Shown here piece by piece: positions 18,656 to 28,351 of a stretch of DNA of 64,000 nucleotides. Each line of letters begins with the position of its first letter. Position 1 is the first letter of the stretch. Under the pieces are notes generated by a model. That model was not told the DNA's origin, did no database searches, and saw only the letters and a program-made list of their open reading frames with translations. The DNA is from Massilia arenae (GTDB lineage Bacteria; Pseudomonadota; Gammaproteobacteria; Burkholderiales; Burkholderiaceae_D), in NCBI RefSeq assembly GCF_008014745.1, contig NZ_VPFD01000014.1, positions 1 to 64,000 on the forward strand, written 5' to 3'. A program made the position numbers and the translations under genes.

Positions 18656-20242
18656 ATGGGATCACGATTGAAACGCTGGCTGTTCCTGGTCCACCGCTGG
18701 CTCGGCATCGGCATCTGCCTGCTGTTCGCGATGTGGTTCGTCTCGGGCATCGTCATGATGTACGTCGGCTATCCCAAGCTGACCGAGGAAGAGCGCCTGG
18801 CGCACCTGCCGCGCCTGCAAGCGGACGCACCCCTGCTTGCGCCGGCACGGGCGCTGGCGGCGGCCGGCATCGCCGGCCCGCTGGACGAGCTGCGCCTGGC
18901 CGCGTCCAGCGGCGGGCGTCCGGTGTATGTGGCGACGCCGGCGCGCGGCGACGTCCCGGCCGGCCGCAAGCCGCCGCCCAGGGGCAGCGGCGCGATCGTG
19001 ATCGATGCGGTGAGCGGACAGCGCCTGGGAGCGGTGGACGAGGCGCACGCCATGGCCACCGCCGCCGCTTTCGCCGCTTCCATGGCAACCCCGGGCGTGA
19101 AACGCGATTACCTTGGCACGATCGACGAGGACGCGTTCACCCACTCGCGCGCGCTCGATCCGCACCGGCCGCTGCACAAGGTGGAACTGGGCGACGCCGA
19201 ACGCACCCTGCTCTACATCTCGAGCCGCAGCGGCGAAGTGGTGCGCGACGCGACCCGCAGCGAGCAGCTGTGGAACTTTGCGGGCGCCTGGATCCACTGG
19301 CTGTATCCCTTCCGCGGCAATGCCTTCGAGCCCTACTGGACCGACATCGTCAACTGGCTGTCCATCCTGGGCATCGCGATGGCGCTCACCGGGACCGTGG
19401 TCGGCATCATGCGCTGGCGCTTCCGCAAGCCCTACCGCAGCGGCGCGCGCACGCCCTATCCGCAAGCCATGATGCGCTGGCACCACGTCACCGGCCTGCT
19501 GTTTGCGCTGGTGACGATCACCTGGATCTTCAGCGGCCTGATGTCGATGAACCCGTGGCGCATCTTCGACACGGGCGCGCCGCCGCTGCGCATGGCGGCG
19601 CTGCAGGGCGGACCGCTGGTGCTGACCGATGCCGACGCCGCGCCGCAGGCGCTGCTGGCCGCAAGCGATGGCAAGGTGCGCGAGCTGCGCTGGACCCGCG
19701 TGCTGGGCGAAAACCGGGTGCTGGCCCAGGCCGCCGTCGGCGCGCCTCAGGTGATCGGCAGCCACGACAGCCGCGCGGCCATCCTCGATGCGACGGCGCT
19801 GGTTGACGCCGCGTCCCGCCTGCTGCCGGCGCCGGTGGCGCGGATCGAGCAGTTGCGCGACTACGACCTCTATTACTATGCGCGCGATGCGCACACCATG
19901 ACGGGTGGCGGCATGAAACCGCTGCCGATCCTGCGCATCGTGTTCGACGATCCGCATGCCACCTGGGTCCACCTCGACCCGCACACCGGCGCGGTGCTCG
20001 GCCGCCTGGACAGCGGCAAGCGCACCAGCCGCTGGCTGTTCGCGATGCTGCATTCCTGGGATTGGCTGCCGCTGCTCGAGCGGCGTCCGTTGTGGGACCT
20101 GGTGCTGATCGCGCTGAGCCTGGGCGGGACCCTGCTCAGCGTGACGGGGGTGGTGATCGGCTGGCGCCGGCTGGGACGCAAACTGCGCGAGGCGCGCCCC
20201 GCAATCATCGTGGGCACGCCTCGCGGGGAGCCGGCCGGCTAG
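18656..20242 (+). CDS. PepSY-associated membrane protein
   Basis: This 528-residue protein has PepSY_TM architecture: a first helix with a conserved H (LFLVHRWLGIGICLLFAMWF), a periplasmic PepSY-like part, then helices near 235-255 (LSILGIAMALTGTVVGIM), 275-300 and 475-500. Proteins of this type next to TonB-dependent siderophore receptors are thought to act in inner-membrane ferric-siderophore reduction, and some carry haem between the helices. Its location 12 bases after the receptor supports a joint role in iron acquisition. The electron-transfer role is inferred. Confidence 0.88.
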   Translation: MGSRLKRWLFLVHRWLGIGICLLFAMWFVSGIVMMYVGYPKLTEEERLAHLPRLQADAPLLAPARALAAAGIAGPLDELRLAASSGGRPVYVATPARGDVPAGRKPPPRGSGAIVIDAVSGQRLGAVDEAHAMATAAAFAASMATPGVKRDYLGTIDEDAFTHSRALDPHRPLHKVELGDAERTLLYISSRSGEVVRDATRSEQLWNFAGAWIHWLYPFRGNAFEPYWTDIVNWLSILGIAMALTGTVVGIMRWRFRKPYRSGARTPYPQAMMRWHHVTGLLFALVTITWIFSGLMSMNPWRIFDTGAPPLRMAALQGGPLVLTDADAAPQALLAASDGKVRELRWTRVLGENRVLAQAAVGAPQVIGSHDSRAAILDATALVDAASRLLPAPVARIEQLRDYDLYYYARDAHTMTGGGMKPLPILRIVFDDPHATWVHLDPHTGAVLGRLDSGKRTSRWLFAMLHSWDWLPLLERRPLWDLVLIALSLGGTLLSVTGVVIGWRRLGRKLREARPAIIVGTPRGEPAG

Positions 20243-20255
20243 GCCGGGATGGCGT

Positions 20256-21062
20256 TTACTGGCCGGCGGCGCCCGCCGCGTGGCGGCGCATGCGCGGCTC
20301 GTCGCCGGCCGGCAGGCGGTCGACGTGGTTGATCTTCGCCAGCCGCAGGAAGGCCAGCACGCGCAGCACCAGGTAGCCCGAGTCGAATTCCCACCACTTC
20401 ATCGACAGCTTGGCCGACGCCGGGTTGGCATGGTGGTTGTTGTGCAGCTCGGCGCCGCCGAAGAGGATCCCGATCGGGAAGAAGTTGCGCGAATCTTCCT
20501 TGGTCTCGAAATTGCGGTAGCCGACCACGTGGAAGATGCCGTTGATGAAGCCCGACGCCCAGAACGGCAGGATCGACAGCTGGAACAGCCAGATCAGGAC
20601 ACCGTGCGCAGCGCCGAACACCAGCAGTTCCACCGCGAGGAAGAACAGCGCGCCACGGAAGCGGTGCCTGGTATACAGGTGCTCGTCCATCCAGTCTTCC
20701 TTGATGCCGATGCCATAGGCTTTCACCAGGTCGGCGTCGCGCGCCGCCTTGCGGTACAGGAGCGTGCCCTTGCCCAGGATGGTCCAGAGGCCGTGGATGC
20801 GCGGGCTGTGCGGATCTTCCTCGGTATCGCACTTGGCGTGGTGCTTGCGATGCACCGCGACCCAGGTCTTGGCGGTGACGCCGTAGGTGGTCAGCCAGAT
20901 CCACATGCGAAACAGCTGGCACAGGATCGGATGGAAGGTTACGGCGCGGTGGCTGCGCGAGCGGTGCAGATACAGCTCGCTGGCGAAGACGGTCATGATG
21001 TACGACCCCGCCATGGTCAGCGCGACGCCCGTGGGGCTGAGCTGGATGAATCCTTCGAACAC
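20256..21062 (-). CDS. Acyl-CoA/fatty-acid desaturase (delta-9 type)
   Basis: This 268-residue membrane di-iron desaturase has the three histidine boxes HRSRSH (near 33-38), HRKHH (near 70-74) and HNNHH (near 205-209). Hydrophobic helices lie between them (SYIMTVFASELYL; FFLAVELLVFGAAHGVLIWL). Such enzymes introduce a double bond into saturated acyl chains, adjusting membrane fluidity. It stands alone, convergent with the PepSY gene with only 13 bases between stops. Confidence 0.92.
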   Translation of the reverse strand: MFEGFIQLSPTGVALTMAGSYIMTVFASELYLHRSRSHRAVTFHPILCQLFRMWIWLTTYGVTAKTWVAVHRKHHAKCDTEEDPHSPRIHGLWTILGKGTLLYRKAARDADLVKAYGIGIKEDWMDEHLYTRHRFRGALFFLAVELLVFGAAHGVLIWLFQLSILPFWASGFINGIFHVVGYRNFETKEDSRNFFPIGILFGGAELHNNHHANPASAKLSMKWWEFDSGYLVLRVLAFLRLAKINHVDRLPAGDEPRMRRHAAGAAGQ

Positions 21063-21199
21063 GGCATTCTCCCTGTTGTTGTGTTGACCAGGACAGTGGA
21101 AGTCCTGATATTGCAGAGAGAATAACGGTTGCCGGATGGGTTCAAATCGATGAGAAGAGCGGTATTTATGCCCGTATTTACCCTTCTTCGCCTACATCA

Positions 21200-22531
21200 T
21201 CAAGCGATCAGGCCGCGCTGGCGCGCCTCTTTTACCCATTGCGGGTATTCGTTCATCAGGAGGTCGTACAACGCGCCGTCGGAATGCTCGTCGGGCGAGG
21301 CCACCGAGAAGAAGTCGGCGTTGTCGATCAGGCGGCCATCGAGTTCGTCCAGCTTTTCCAGGAAGGGAAAGTCCGAATCGGCGAAGTTGGCCAGGGCCCT
21401 GGCTTTCGACTTGCGGCCCTTGCCGATGCCCATGAACTGCCAGAAGATCGGTTCGCGGCTGGCCCAGCGCAGCTGGCGCTCGGTCAGCGGCTTGTCCGAG
21501 GTCGAGCCATCGGTCACGAACATCACGTACACCGGCACCTCGGCCTTGACCGCGGCCCTGCGCTCGCCGCCCCCGCCGTCCGGGAAGTAATGCCGGCGCA
21601 CCGCCTCGAGCGCGGCGCCGTAGCGGGTATCGCCCTCGAGCGGATGCTTGTCGATGATGCGCTCGATGTAGTTCGACCAGTTCGAGAGGCCCATCGGGGC
21701 GCCGCGGTGCACGTTGCGGCCGAACAGGAAGACGTCGATCTCGCCGTCGTCGTCGAAGCGGCAGCCCAGCGCCAGGATGCGCTCGGCGAACTGCTGCACC
21801 AGGCCCTTGCGGTACAAGGCGCTCATCGACCCCGAGATATCCAGCACCAGGCAGACCTTGGCCCGGTGCTGCGCCAGGCCGGCCTTCTCGAGCGACACCG
21901 TCGCCGACTTGACCAGGTTGACCAGCTGCGGCGCGGATTGCGCGACGCGCTTTTCCAGGTCGACCGCGGCGGCGCGCGGTGCGGCAGGCGCAGGTTGCGC
22001 AAGCCGCGCAGGCGGCGATGGCGGCGCATCGGCCACCGCGCCGCCGAAATGCCGCACCAGCGAGTCCAGTCCGCCGTTAAAGCCCTGGCCGACGGCCATG
22101 AAGCGCCAGCCGCCGTCCTTGCGATACAGCTCGCCCAGCATGACCGCCTTCTCGGCGGCGAAATCGCGGCCACTGAAGTCGAAGCGCGCGAATTCGCCCT
22201 GAGGGCCGACGAGGCGCAGGCTACCCGCCTGCAGTTGCGACATGAGCGCGCCGCCGTCGGTGCTGGCCACGATGCTGAGCCGTTCTACCCAGGCCGGCAG
22301 GCTGGCGAGCCGGAAGCGAAAGCCCCCGGCGTCGACGGCAACAGCGCCGCAAGGCGTCGCCGGCTGGTTGAAGAAGGTCATGTAGCGCTCGTCGGCCAGC
22401 TTGCCGCCGGCGTCGAGCGCAAAGCAGGCAAAATCTAGCGCCAGGCCCTGCGCCGACAGGCCGGCCTGCAGGACGCCGTCGGGAGCCGATTGCGCCAGGG
22501 GCAGGCGCTCGCCGCGTTCCAGCTGCTTCAT
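21200..22531 (-). CDS. TerF-like protein: TerD domain plus VWA domain
   Basis: The 443-residue protein has an N-terminal TerD-like domain (about 1-180; family block EKAVMLGELYRKDGGWRFMA). A proline/alanine linker follows, then a VWA domain from about 220 with a MIDAS motif (CLVLDISGSMSA) and a TDGST loop. This domain order matches TerF of tellurium-resistance clusters. A TerC-family gene lies 29 bases upstream on the same strand, but the other Ter genes are absent. The role may be envelope or metal stress; tellurite resistance itself cannot be claimed. Confidence 0.82.
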   Translation of the reverse strand: MKQLERGERLPLAQSAPDGVLQAGLSAQGLALDFACFALDAGGKLADERYMTFFNQPATPCGAVAVDAGGFRFRLASLPAWVERLSIVASTDGGALMSQLQAGSLRLVGPQGEFARFDFSGRDFAAEKAVMLGELYRKDGGWRFMAVGQGFNGGLDSLVRHFGGAVADAPPSPPARLAQPAPAAPRAAAVDLEKRVAQSAPQLVNLVKSATVSLEKAGLAQHRAKVCLVLDISGSMSALYRKGLVQQFAERILALGCRFDDDGEIDVFLFGRNVHRGAPMGLSNWSNYIERIIDKHPLEGDTRYGAALEAVRRHYFPDGGGGERRAAVKAEVPVYVMFVTDGSTSDKPLTERQLRWASREPIFWQFMGIGKGRKSKARALANFADSDFPFLEKLDELDGRLIDNADFFSVASPDEHSDGALYDLLMNEYPQWVKEARQRGLIA

Positions 22532-22560
22532 GTCATTCTCCAGTCAAGAGCCGCGTCCGC

Positions 22561-24126
22561 TCAACCCTTCTGGAGCGGCTGCGCAAATTCGTCATCGATG
22601 CGGGTCACGATCACGGTCGAGATGCGGCGCTCCAGCACCTGCTCCACCTCGAACCGGAAGCCCTCGATCTCGACCGCGTCGCCGACCTTCGGCAAGGTGC
22701 CGAAGCGTTCCAGCATCAGGCCTGCCAGCGAAGTGTAGTCGTCGGTGTCGCCCACCAGGGCGTCCACCTCGAGCACCTGCTCAAGGTAGTGCAGGTCGGC
22801 GCTGCCGTTGACGCGCCAGCGGCCCGGGCCAAGATCTTGCACCACCGGCTGCTCGTCTTCGTCGGGGAACTCGCCGGCGATCGCTTCCAGGATGTCGATC
22901 GGCGTCACCAGGCCCTGCAGGGTGCCGTATTCGTCGGCGATGATCACCAACTGGCCGTGAGAGCGCTTGAGGCGTTCCATCACCTTCAGTACGCCACTGC
23001 CATCGGGCATGATGATCGGCGTGCGGATATGGGCCGCGTCGATCGCGCCATGCAGAGTCAGGTCGGCGATCAGGTCCTTGGCGCGCGCTACGCCGATCAC
23101 TTCGTCGAGCTGGCCGCGGCACACCGGGAAGAAGCCGTGCGGCGTGGCCAGCAACTGGGCGCGGATACTCTCGGCGTCATTCTCGATATTGATCCACGAG
23201 ATGTCCGAGCGGTTGGTCATGATCGAGCGCACCGAGCGCTGCGACAGGCTCAACACGCCGCTGACCATATGACGCTCTTCGTCCTCGAACGCCGGTTCCT
23301 CGGTGGCTTGCGCCTCGGCTTCCGGTTCGTCGTTCTGGTCGGCGCCACGCTTGCTGCCCAGCAGGCGCAGCACGGCGTCGGCGGTGCGGTCGCGCAGCGG
23401 GATGTGCGCCTCTTGCTTGATGAAGTTGCGGCGCGCCAGCTGGTTGAAGAACTCGATCACCACCGAGAAGCCGATCGCGGCGTACAGATAGCCCTTCGGA
23501 ATGTGGAAGCCCAGGCCTTCGGCGATCAGGGAGAGGCCGATCATCAGCAGGAAGGACAGGCACAGCACGACGACGGTCGGATGCGCGTTGACGAAGCGCG
23601 TCAGCGGCTTCGAGGCGAACAGCATCACGGCCATCGAGATGATCACGGCCGCCATCATGACGCCCAGTTCGTCGACCATGCCGACGGCGGTGATCACGGC
23701 ATCGAGCGAGAACACCGCGTCGAGCACGATGATCTGCGCCACCACGGCGGCGAAGCTGGCGTAGGCGCGCTTGCCGCTCTGGACGTGCGACTTGCCTTCG
23801 ACGCGCTCGTGCAGTTCGATGGTCGCCTTGGCAAGCAGGAAGATACCGCCGATCAGCAGGATCAGGTCGCGTCCCGAGAACGACAGGGTGGCGATGGAAA
23901 ACAGGGGTGCGGTGAGTGTGACCAGCCACGAGATCATCGTGAGGAGGCCAAGGCGCATGATCATGGCGAGCGACAGGCCGAGGAGTCGTGCCTTGTCGCG
24001 CTGATGCGGAGGAAGTTTGTCCGCCAGGATGGCGATGAAGATCAGGTTGTCGATGCCGAGGACGATCTCAAGCACGACAAGGGTGAGCAAGCCGACCCAA
24101 ATATTTGGGTCCATTAGCCATTCCAT
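22561..24126 (-). CDS. TerC-family membrane protein with CBS and CorC/HlyC domains
   Basis: This 521-residue protein has a TerC membrane domain of about seven helices (1-240; [20 protein letters not shown] and [15 protein letters not shown] carry the conserved acidic residues). A CBS-pair region follows (about 300-420, e.g. [20 protein letters not shown]), then a C-terminal CorC_HlyC domain (about 430-515). The architecture matches YegH/YoaE-type proteins. Recent work links the TerC fold to metal-ion export, for example manganese in bacteria; this specific protein is unstudied here. It is just upstream of the TerF-like gene. Confidence 0.9.
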   Translation of the reverse strand: MEWLMDPNIWVGLLTLVVLEIVLGIDNLIFIAILADKLPPHQRDKARLLGLSLAMIMRLGLLTMISWLVTLTAPLFSIATLSFSGRDLILLIGGIFLLAKATIELHERVEGKSHVQSGKRAYASFAAVVAQIIVLDAVFSLDAVITAVGMVDELGVMMAAVIISMAVMLFASKPLTRFVNAHPTVVVLCLSFLLMIGLSLIAEGLGFHIPKGYLYAAIGFSVVIEFFNQLARRNFIKQEAHIPLRDRTADAVLRLLGSKRGADQNDEPEAEAQATEEPAFEDEERHMVSGVLSLSQRSVRSIMTNRSDISWINIENDAESIRAQLLATPHGFFPVCRGQLDEVIGVARAKDLIADLTLHGAIDAAHIRTPIIMPDGSGVLKVMERLKRSHGQLVIIADEYGTLQGLVTPIDILEAIAGEFPDEDEQPVVQDLGPGRWRVNGSADLHYLEQVLEVDALVGDTDDYTSLAGLMLERFGTLPKVGDAVEIEGFRFEVEQVLERRISTVIVTRIDDEFAQPLQKG

Positions 24127-24194
24127 TGTAGAGTTTTGTAGTTAAGGAAGGGGAATTGTACGCGATCGTGCAGCCATCGACCGAGATTGGTAAT

Positions 24195-24223
24195 GGAACG
24201 GCGCCGAAAAACGACGCCGTTCC
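24195..24223 (-). terminator. Hairpin downstream of the amidohydrolase gene
   Basis: GGAACGGCG and CGCCGTTCC form a 9-bp stem around an 11-base loop, 12 bases after the amidohydrolase stop on the minus strand. The T-run is poor. Confidence 0.5.
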
Positions 24224-24234
24224 GATACATCGAC

Positions 24235-25563
24235 TTACTGCGCCACCGGCACGCCGCGCAGCCACAGCGCGTGGATCTTGCGGGTGTTGCGGATGTCGTC
24301 CAGCGGATTGGCGTCGAGCACCAGGACGTCGGCCTGCTTGCCGGCGGCAAGCGTGCCGCGCTCCTTGTCGATGCCCAGGATGGCGGCATTGCCGGAGGTC
24401 GCGGCCTGCAGCGCCTGCATCGGGGAGAGGCCGGCCTGGGTCAGGAGTTCGAGCTCGCGGTGCTCGGCGAAGCCCTGGATGCGCGGGATCGTGGCGCCCG
24501 AGTCGGTACCCATGCCGACCTTGATGCCGGCCTTGTGCAGCGCCAGCGCGTTCTGCTTGGCGATCGCCAGGTCTTTCTTGCTCACTTCCTTGACCTTGTA
24601 GGATGGGCCGCCCAGCCATTCCGACACGCCCTGGTCGAGCGCGCCCTTGAAGAATGGCGTCTGCATCCACTCCGGCTTGTCGGCATACACGAAGAATGCC
24701 TCGTCGAGCTGCAGGGTCGGGATGTAGGCGATATTCTTCTCTTTCATCAGGGCGATCAGTTCGGCGTCGACCGGCTTGTCGCGCACGCTGTGGCCGAACA
24801 GATCGACGCCGTCGCGCGCCAGGCGCTTGGCGTCTTCCAGGTAGTAGACGTGGGCCACCACCTTCAACCCGTTCTTGTGCGCCTGCTGGATCACCTCGCG
24901 GTACAGGGCCGGAACCATCTTTTTCGTCTTGCTGTCGCCGAAGTCGTCGACCCAGATCTTGACCAGGTCGGGCTTCTGCGCGGCCAGCTTCTCGAAATCC
25001 TTGCGCACCGCCTCGATCGTGGTCGGGCGGTAGACCTGGTCCATGCCCATGGCAATCGGCGGCGCGCCATGCGGGACGCCGAAGCCGTGGCCGGCGGTGA
25101 CGATGGTGGGCAGCGCCAGCTTGCCGGCGCGCTGGTCGGCGCGCATCTTGTAGATGAAGTCGTGGTCGGTGCCGAACACCGCCACCGTGCCGACGCCGTA
25201 GCGCGCATATTTTTGCAGCTGGCGCGTGACGTTGGCTTCGTTGATCTCGCCCGCGCCCGACCTGGCGCCGTTGGTGATGCCCAGGTGGGCGTGACCGGCG
25301 ATCAGGGCCGGCATCACGGTCTTGCCGCGCAGGTCGACGATCCTGGCGCCGGCCGGCGCTTTCGCCCCTCCCGGCTGCACCGCCTCGATGCGGCCGTCGC
25401 GGAGCACGATGCTGCCGTTCTCGATCGGCGCCCCACCCTGGCCATCGATGATGCGGGCGCCCTGCAATACAGTGACCGGGGCGGCCGGCTGCGCCATGGC
25501 GCTGGCGCCAACAAGTAAAGACAGGGCACTGGCCAGCGCAGTCAACAGGGTCGGGAGTCGCAT
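24235..25563 (-). CDS. Secreted amidohydrolase (imidazolonepropionase-like)
   Basis: The 442-residue metal-dependent hydrolase has a signal peptide (about 1-25, ASAMAQ). It carries the amidohydrolase metal motif GHAHLG in an AGHAH context, a conserved Lys region (LVKIWVDDFGDSK), further histidines (VVAHVYYLEDA; FGHSVRD) and the late aspartate motif GMGTDSGA. The C-terminal composite beta domain ends in AAGKQADVLVLDANPLDDI. The substrate is unknown; periplasmic members include dipeptidases and cyclic-amide hydrolases. The usual HxH is intact. Confidence 0.88.
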   Translation of the reverse strand: MRLPTLLTALASALSLLVGASAMAQPAAPVTVLQGARIIDGQGGAPIENGSIVLRDGRIEAVQPGGAKAPAGARIVDLRGKTVMPALIAGHAHLGITNGARSGAGEINEANVTRQLQKYARYGVGTVAVFGTDHDFIYKMRADQRAGKLALPTIVTAGHGFGVPHGAPPIAMGMDQVYRPTTIEAVRKDFEKLAAQKPDLVKIWVDDFGDSKTKKMVPALYREVIQQAHKNGLKVVAHVYYLEDAKRLARDGVDLFGHSVRDKPVDAELIALMKEKNIAYIPTLQLDEAFFVYADKPEWMQTPFFKGALDQGVSEWLGGPSYKVKEVSKKDLAIAKQNALALHKAGIKVGMGTDSGATIPRIQGFAEHRELELLTQAGLSPMQALQAATSGNAAILGIDKERGTLAAGKQADVLVLDANPLDDIRNTRKIHALWLRGVPVAQ

Positions 25564-25609
25564 CGGGATCCTTTCATCGATATGGTGAACCCGGCAATGT
25601 TAGCCCATC

Positions 25610-26863
25610 CTAGATGACGCCCTCGCGCGCCAGGCGCTCGAGTTCATCCTGGCCGTAGCCGAGCAGGCCGCGATAGACGTCGCCATTGCTGGCGCCGAGC
25701 GTGACGGCGGGCCTATCGAAGCCCGTGAACGCATCGGACATGCGGATCGGCAGGCCGCCGGCCACGACGTCTTCCACCGCGCCATACACCGGGTGCTCCA
25801 GCCTGGCGGTCTCGCCGCGCGCCAGCAGGCCGGGATCGCGCACCGCATCGGCCGGATCGCGCACCGGGCCGTTGGGCACTCCGCATTCGGTCAGCAGGGC
25901 AGCCGCCGCGCCGGCGTCCATGGCGCCGGTCCACGCGCCCACCATCTCGTGCAGGACAGCGTGGTTGCGCACCCGCGCCGCGCGGCTACTGAAGCGTTCG
26001 TCCTGGATCAGCTCCGGACGGCCCATGGCGCGAAACAGGCCGGCGGCGAAGACATCCTTCGGCGCGCTGATCGCGATATGGCCGTCGGCCGTCGGAAACA
26101 CGCCGGACGGCGCCAGGCGCGCCAGCACATTGCCGGAGCGGGTGGCATGCCCGAGCCGGCGCTCCATCTCGAAGGGCTCGGCCGCCACCAGCGCGCTCAT
26201 GGTCCCCAGCAGCGAGACGTCGACCTGCTGGCCCTGCCCCGTCGCGCGTGCGCGCAGCACGGCGGCCAGGGTGCCAATCGTGGCGAACAGCGGCGCGGCC
26301 TGGTCGCCGATGGGAATGCCGACCCGCACCGGCGGCTCGCCCTCGGCGCCGGACGCCATCATCAGGCCACTCATGGCCTGGATCACGATGTCCACCGCCT
26401 TGTTCCGGGTCGGATCGGCATCCGGGCCGAAGCCGCTGATCGAGGTGTAGACGATCTTCGGGTTCACTTCGCGGCAGCGCGCGTAATCGATGCCCAGGCG
26501 GCCGGTCACGCCAGGGCTGAAGTTCTCCACCACCACGTCGGCGCGGCGCACCAGGTCCATGAAGATGGCGTGCGCCTCGGGATGCTTCAGGTTGAGGGTG
26601 ACCGCTTCCTTGTTGCGGCCGCGGTCGAGGATGGCGAGCGACAGGTCGTCGTCGTGTTCGGGCGTGGCGCTGACGCCGTCGCGGCCCAGGAACAGCGAGT
26701 TGCCGCGCGCCGGGTCGGGACTGTTCGGGTTTTCGATCTTGATGACCCGCGCGCCCAGCCCCGCCAGCAGCAGGGTCGCATAGGGCCCGGCCAGCATGGT
26801 GGTCAGATCGAGGACGGTCACGCCCGCGAGCGGGCCTGGCGGCTTGTCAGGATTATCCGGCAT
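25610..26863 (-). CDS. CaiB/BaiF-family CoA-transferase
   Basis: This 417-residue class III CoA-transferase begins with the family motif LAGVTVLDLTTMLAGPYATL, followed by GARVIKIENP. The catalytic Asp lies in KAVDIVIQAMSGLMMASG. Such enzymes move CoA between carboxylates such as formate/oxalate, carnitine or aryl-succinates. The divergent MFS aromatic-acid-type transporter at 27002 suggests a joint role in uptake and activation of an organic acid, but the substrate is not shown by sequence. Confidence 0.9.
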   Translation of the reverse strand: MPDNPDKPPGPLAGVTVLDLTTMLAGPYATLLLAGLGARVIKIENPNSPDPARGNSLFLGRDGVSATPEHDDDLSLAILDRGRNKEAVTLNLKHPEAHAIFMDLVRRADVVVENFSPGVTGRLGIDYARCREVNPKIVYTSISGFGPDADPTRNKAVDIVIQAMSGLMMASGAEGEPPVRVGIPIGDQAAPLFATIGTLAAVLRARATGQGQQVDVSLLGTMSALVAAEPFEMERRLGHATRSGNVLARLAPSGVFPTADGHIAISAPKDVFAAGLFRAMGRPELIQDERFSSRAARVRNHAVLHEMVGAWTGAMDAGAAAALLTECGVPNGPVRDPADAVRDPGLLARGETARLEHPVYGAVEDVVAGGLPIRMSDAFTGFDRPAVTLGASNGDVYRGLLGYGQDELERLAREGVI

Positions 26864-27001
26864 GTTGGCGCCCTTTCACGGCAAGTACACAGGTGGAATG
26901 CGGACAGTCTAGCGCACCGCGGAGAGTCATCGCCATGGCGACCGATTCGGTGTAGAGTCCGGCACGCAGGCAATCATGGATAACAATAACGGAGACCCAC
27001 C

Positions 27002-28348
27002 ATGCAGCAGGAGGACCGCGCCGACGGCGCCGTCAACGTCCAGGACTTCCTGAACGAACACCGCTTCTCTTCTTACCAATGGCTGATCTTCGGCCTGTGC
27101 TTTTTGATCGTGCTGCTGGACGGCTTCGACACCGCGGCGATCGGCTTCATCGCCCCATCGCTGGTGCAGGACTGGGGCGTGACGCGCCCCGCCCTGGCGC
27201 CGGTGCTGAGCGCCGCGCTGTTCGGTCTGGCGGCCGGCGCCATGGCGGCCGGGCCGTTGTCGGACCGGGTCGGCCGCAAGCTGGTGCTGGCGTCGTCGGT
27301 GCTGCTGTTCGGCGCCGCCTGCGCCTGGTCGTCGTTCGCGAGCGGCCTGACCGAGCTGGCCATCCTGCGCTTCGTCACCGGCCTGGGGCTGGGCGCGGCG
27401 ATGCCGAACGCGGTGACCCTGATGAGCGAATTCTGCCCCGAGCGCAAGCGCGCCCTGCTCACCAATGCGATGTTCTGCGGCTTTCCGCTCGGCGCCGCGC
27501 TGGGCGGCTTTCTCGCGGCCTGGATGATCCCGCTGTGGGGCTGGCGCAGCGTGCTGCTGCTGGGCGGCCTGGCGCCGCTGCTGGCTGGCTTGTTGATCAT
27601 CCTGCTGTTGCCGGAATCGGTGCGCTTCCTGGTCGCGCGCGGCGCCGGCCACGAACGCATCCGCGCCATCCTGCGCCACATCTCACCATCCGCCGACGAC
27701 GCCCGCGTCTTCGTGACGCGCGAGGCCGCGCCCGTGACCGAAGCCGGCGGCGGCGTGAAGGTGATCCTGTCACGACCCTACCTGGTCGGCACCCTGATGC
27801 TGTGGCTGACCTATTTCATGGGACTGGTGATCTTCTATGCGCTGATCAACTGGATGCCGCTGCTGCTACGCGACGCCGGCCTGTCGGCCAAGGACGCGAC
27901 CCTGGTCTCGGCCCTGTTCCCGCTGGGCGGCGTGGGCGCGGTGCTGGCCGGCTGGCTGATGGACCGCTACAACGCGAACGCCATCATCGCGGCCTGCTTC
28001 GCGCTGACGGCGGCCAGCATCTTCGCCATCGGCCAGAGCGCCCACGACCTGGCGCTGCTGATGGCGGTGGTGCTCGGGGCCGGGCTGGCGATGAACACCG
28101 CGCAGGCTTCGCTGCCGGCGCTGGCGGCGGCCTTCTACCCCACCCGCGGCCGCGCCACCGGCGTGGCCTGGATGATGGGCATCGGACGGCTGGGCGGGAT
28201 CGCCGGCTCCTTCCTGGTAGCGGAGCTGGCGCGGTTGCGCTTCGGGATCGAGGGCATCTTCGGCGTCGTGGCAGTGGCCGGGGTGGTAGCCACCATCGCG
28301 CTGCTGTTCAAGCTGGCAGCCGAGCGCGCGGCCGGGAGGCCGGTGTAG
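27002..28348 (+). CDS. MFS transporter, aromatic acid:H+ symporter (AAHS) type
   Basis: The 448-residue transporter has twelve predicted helices and the AAHS-type N-terminus (FLNEHRFSSYQWLIFGLCFL, then VLLDGFDTAAIGFIAPSL). The MFS loop motif follows as GPLSDRVGRKLVL, and a second-half counterpart as GWLMDRYNANAI. AAHS members import protocatechuate, 4-hydroxybenzoate and related acids. It is divergent from the CoA-transferase gene with about 138 bases between them, which must contain both promoters. Confidence 0.92.
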   Translation: MQQEDRADGAVNVQDFLNEHRFSSYQWLIFGLCFLIVLLDGFDTAAIGFIAPSLVQDWGVTRPALAPVLSAALFGLAAGAMAAGPLSDRVGRKLVLASSVLLFGAACAWSSFASGLTELAILRFVTGLGLGAAMPNAVTLMSEFCPERKRALLTNAMFCGFPLGAALGGFLAAWMIPLWGWRSVLLLGGLAPLLAGLLIILLLPESVRFLVARGAGHERIRAILRHISPSADDARVFVTREAAPVTEAGGGVKVILSRPYLVGTLMLWLTYFMGLVIFYALINWMPLLLRDAGLSAKDATLVSALFPLGGVGAVLAGWLMDRYNANAIIAACFALTAASIFAIGQSAHDLALLMAVVLGAGLAMNTAQASLPALAAAFYPTRGRATGVAWMMGIGRLGGIAGSFLVAELARLRFGIEGIFGVVAVAGVVATIALLFKLAAERAAGRPV

Positions 28349-28351
28349 ACC

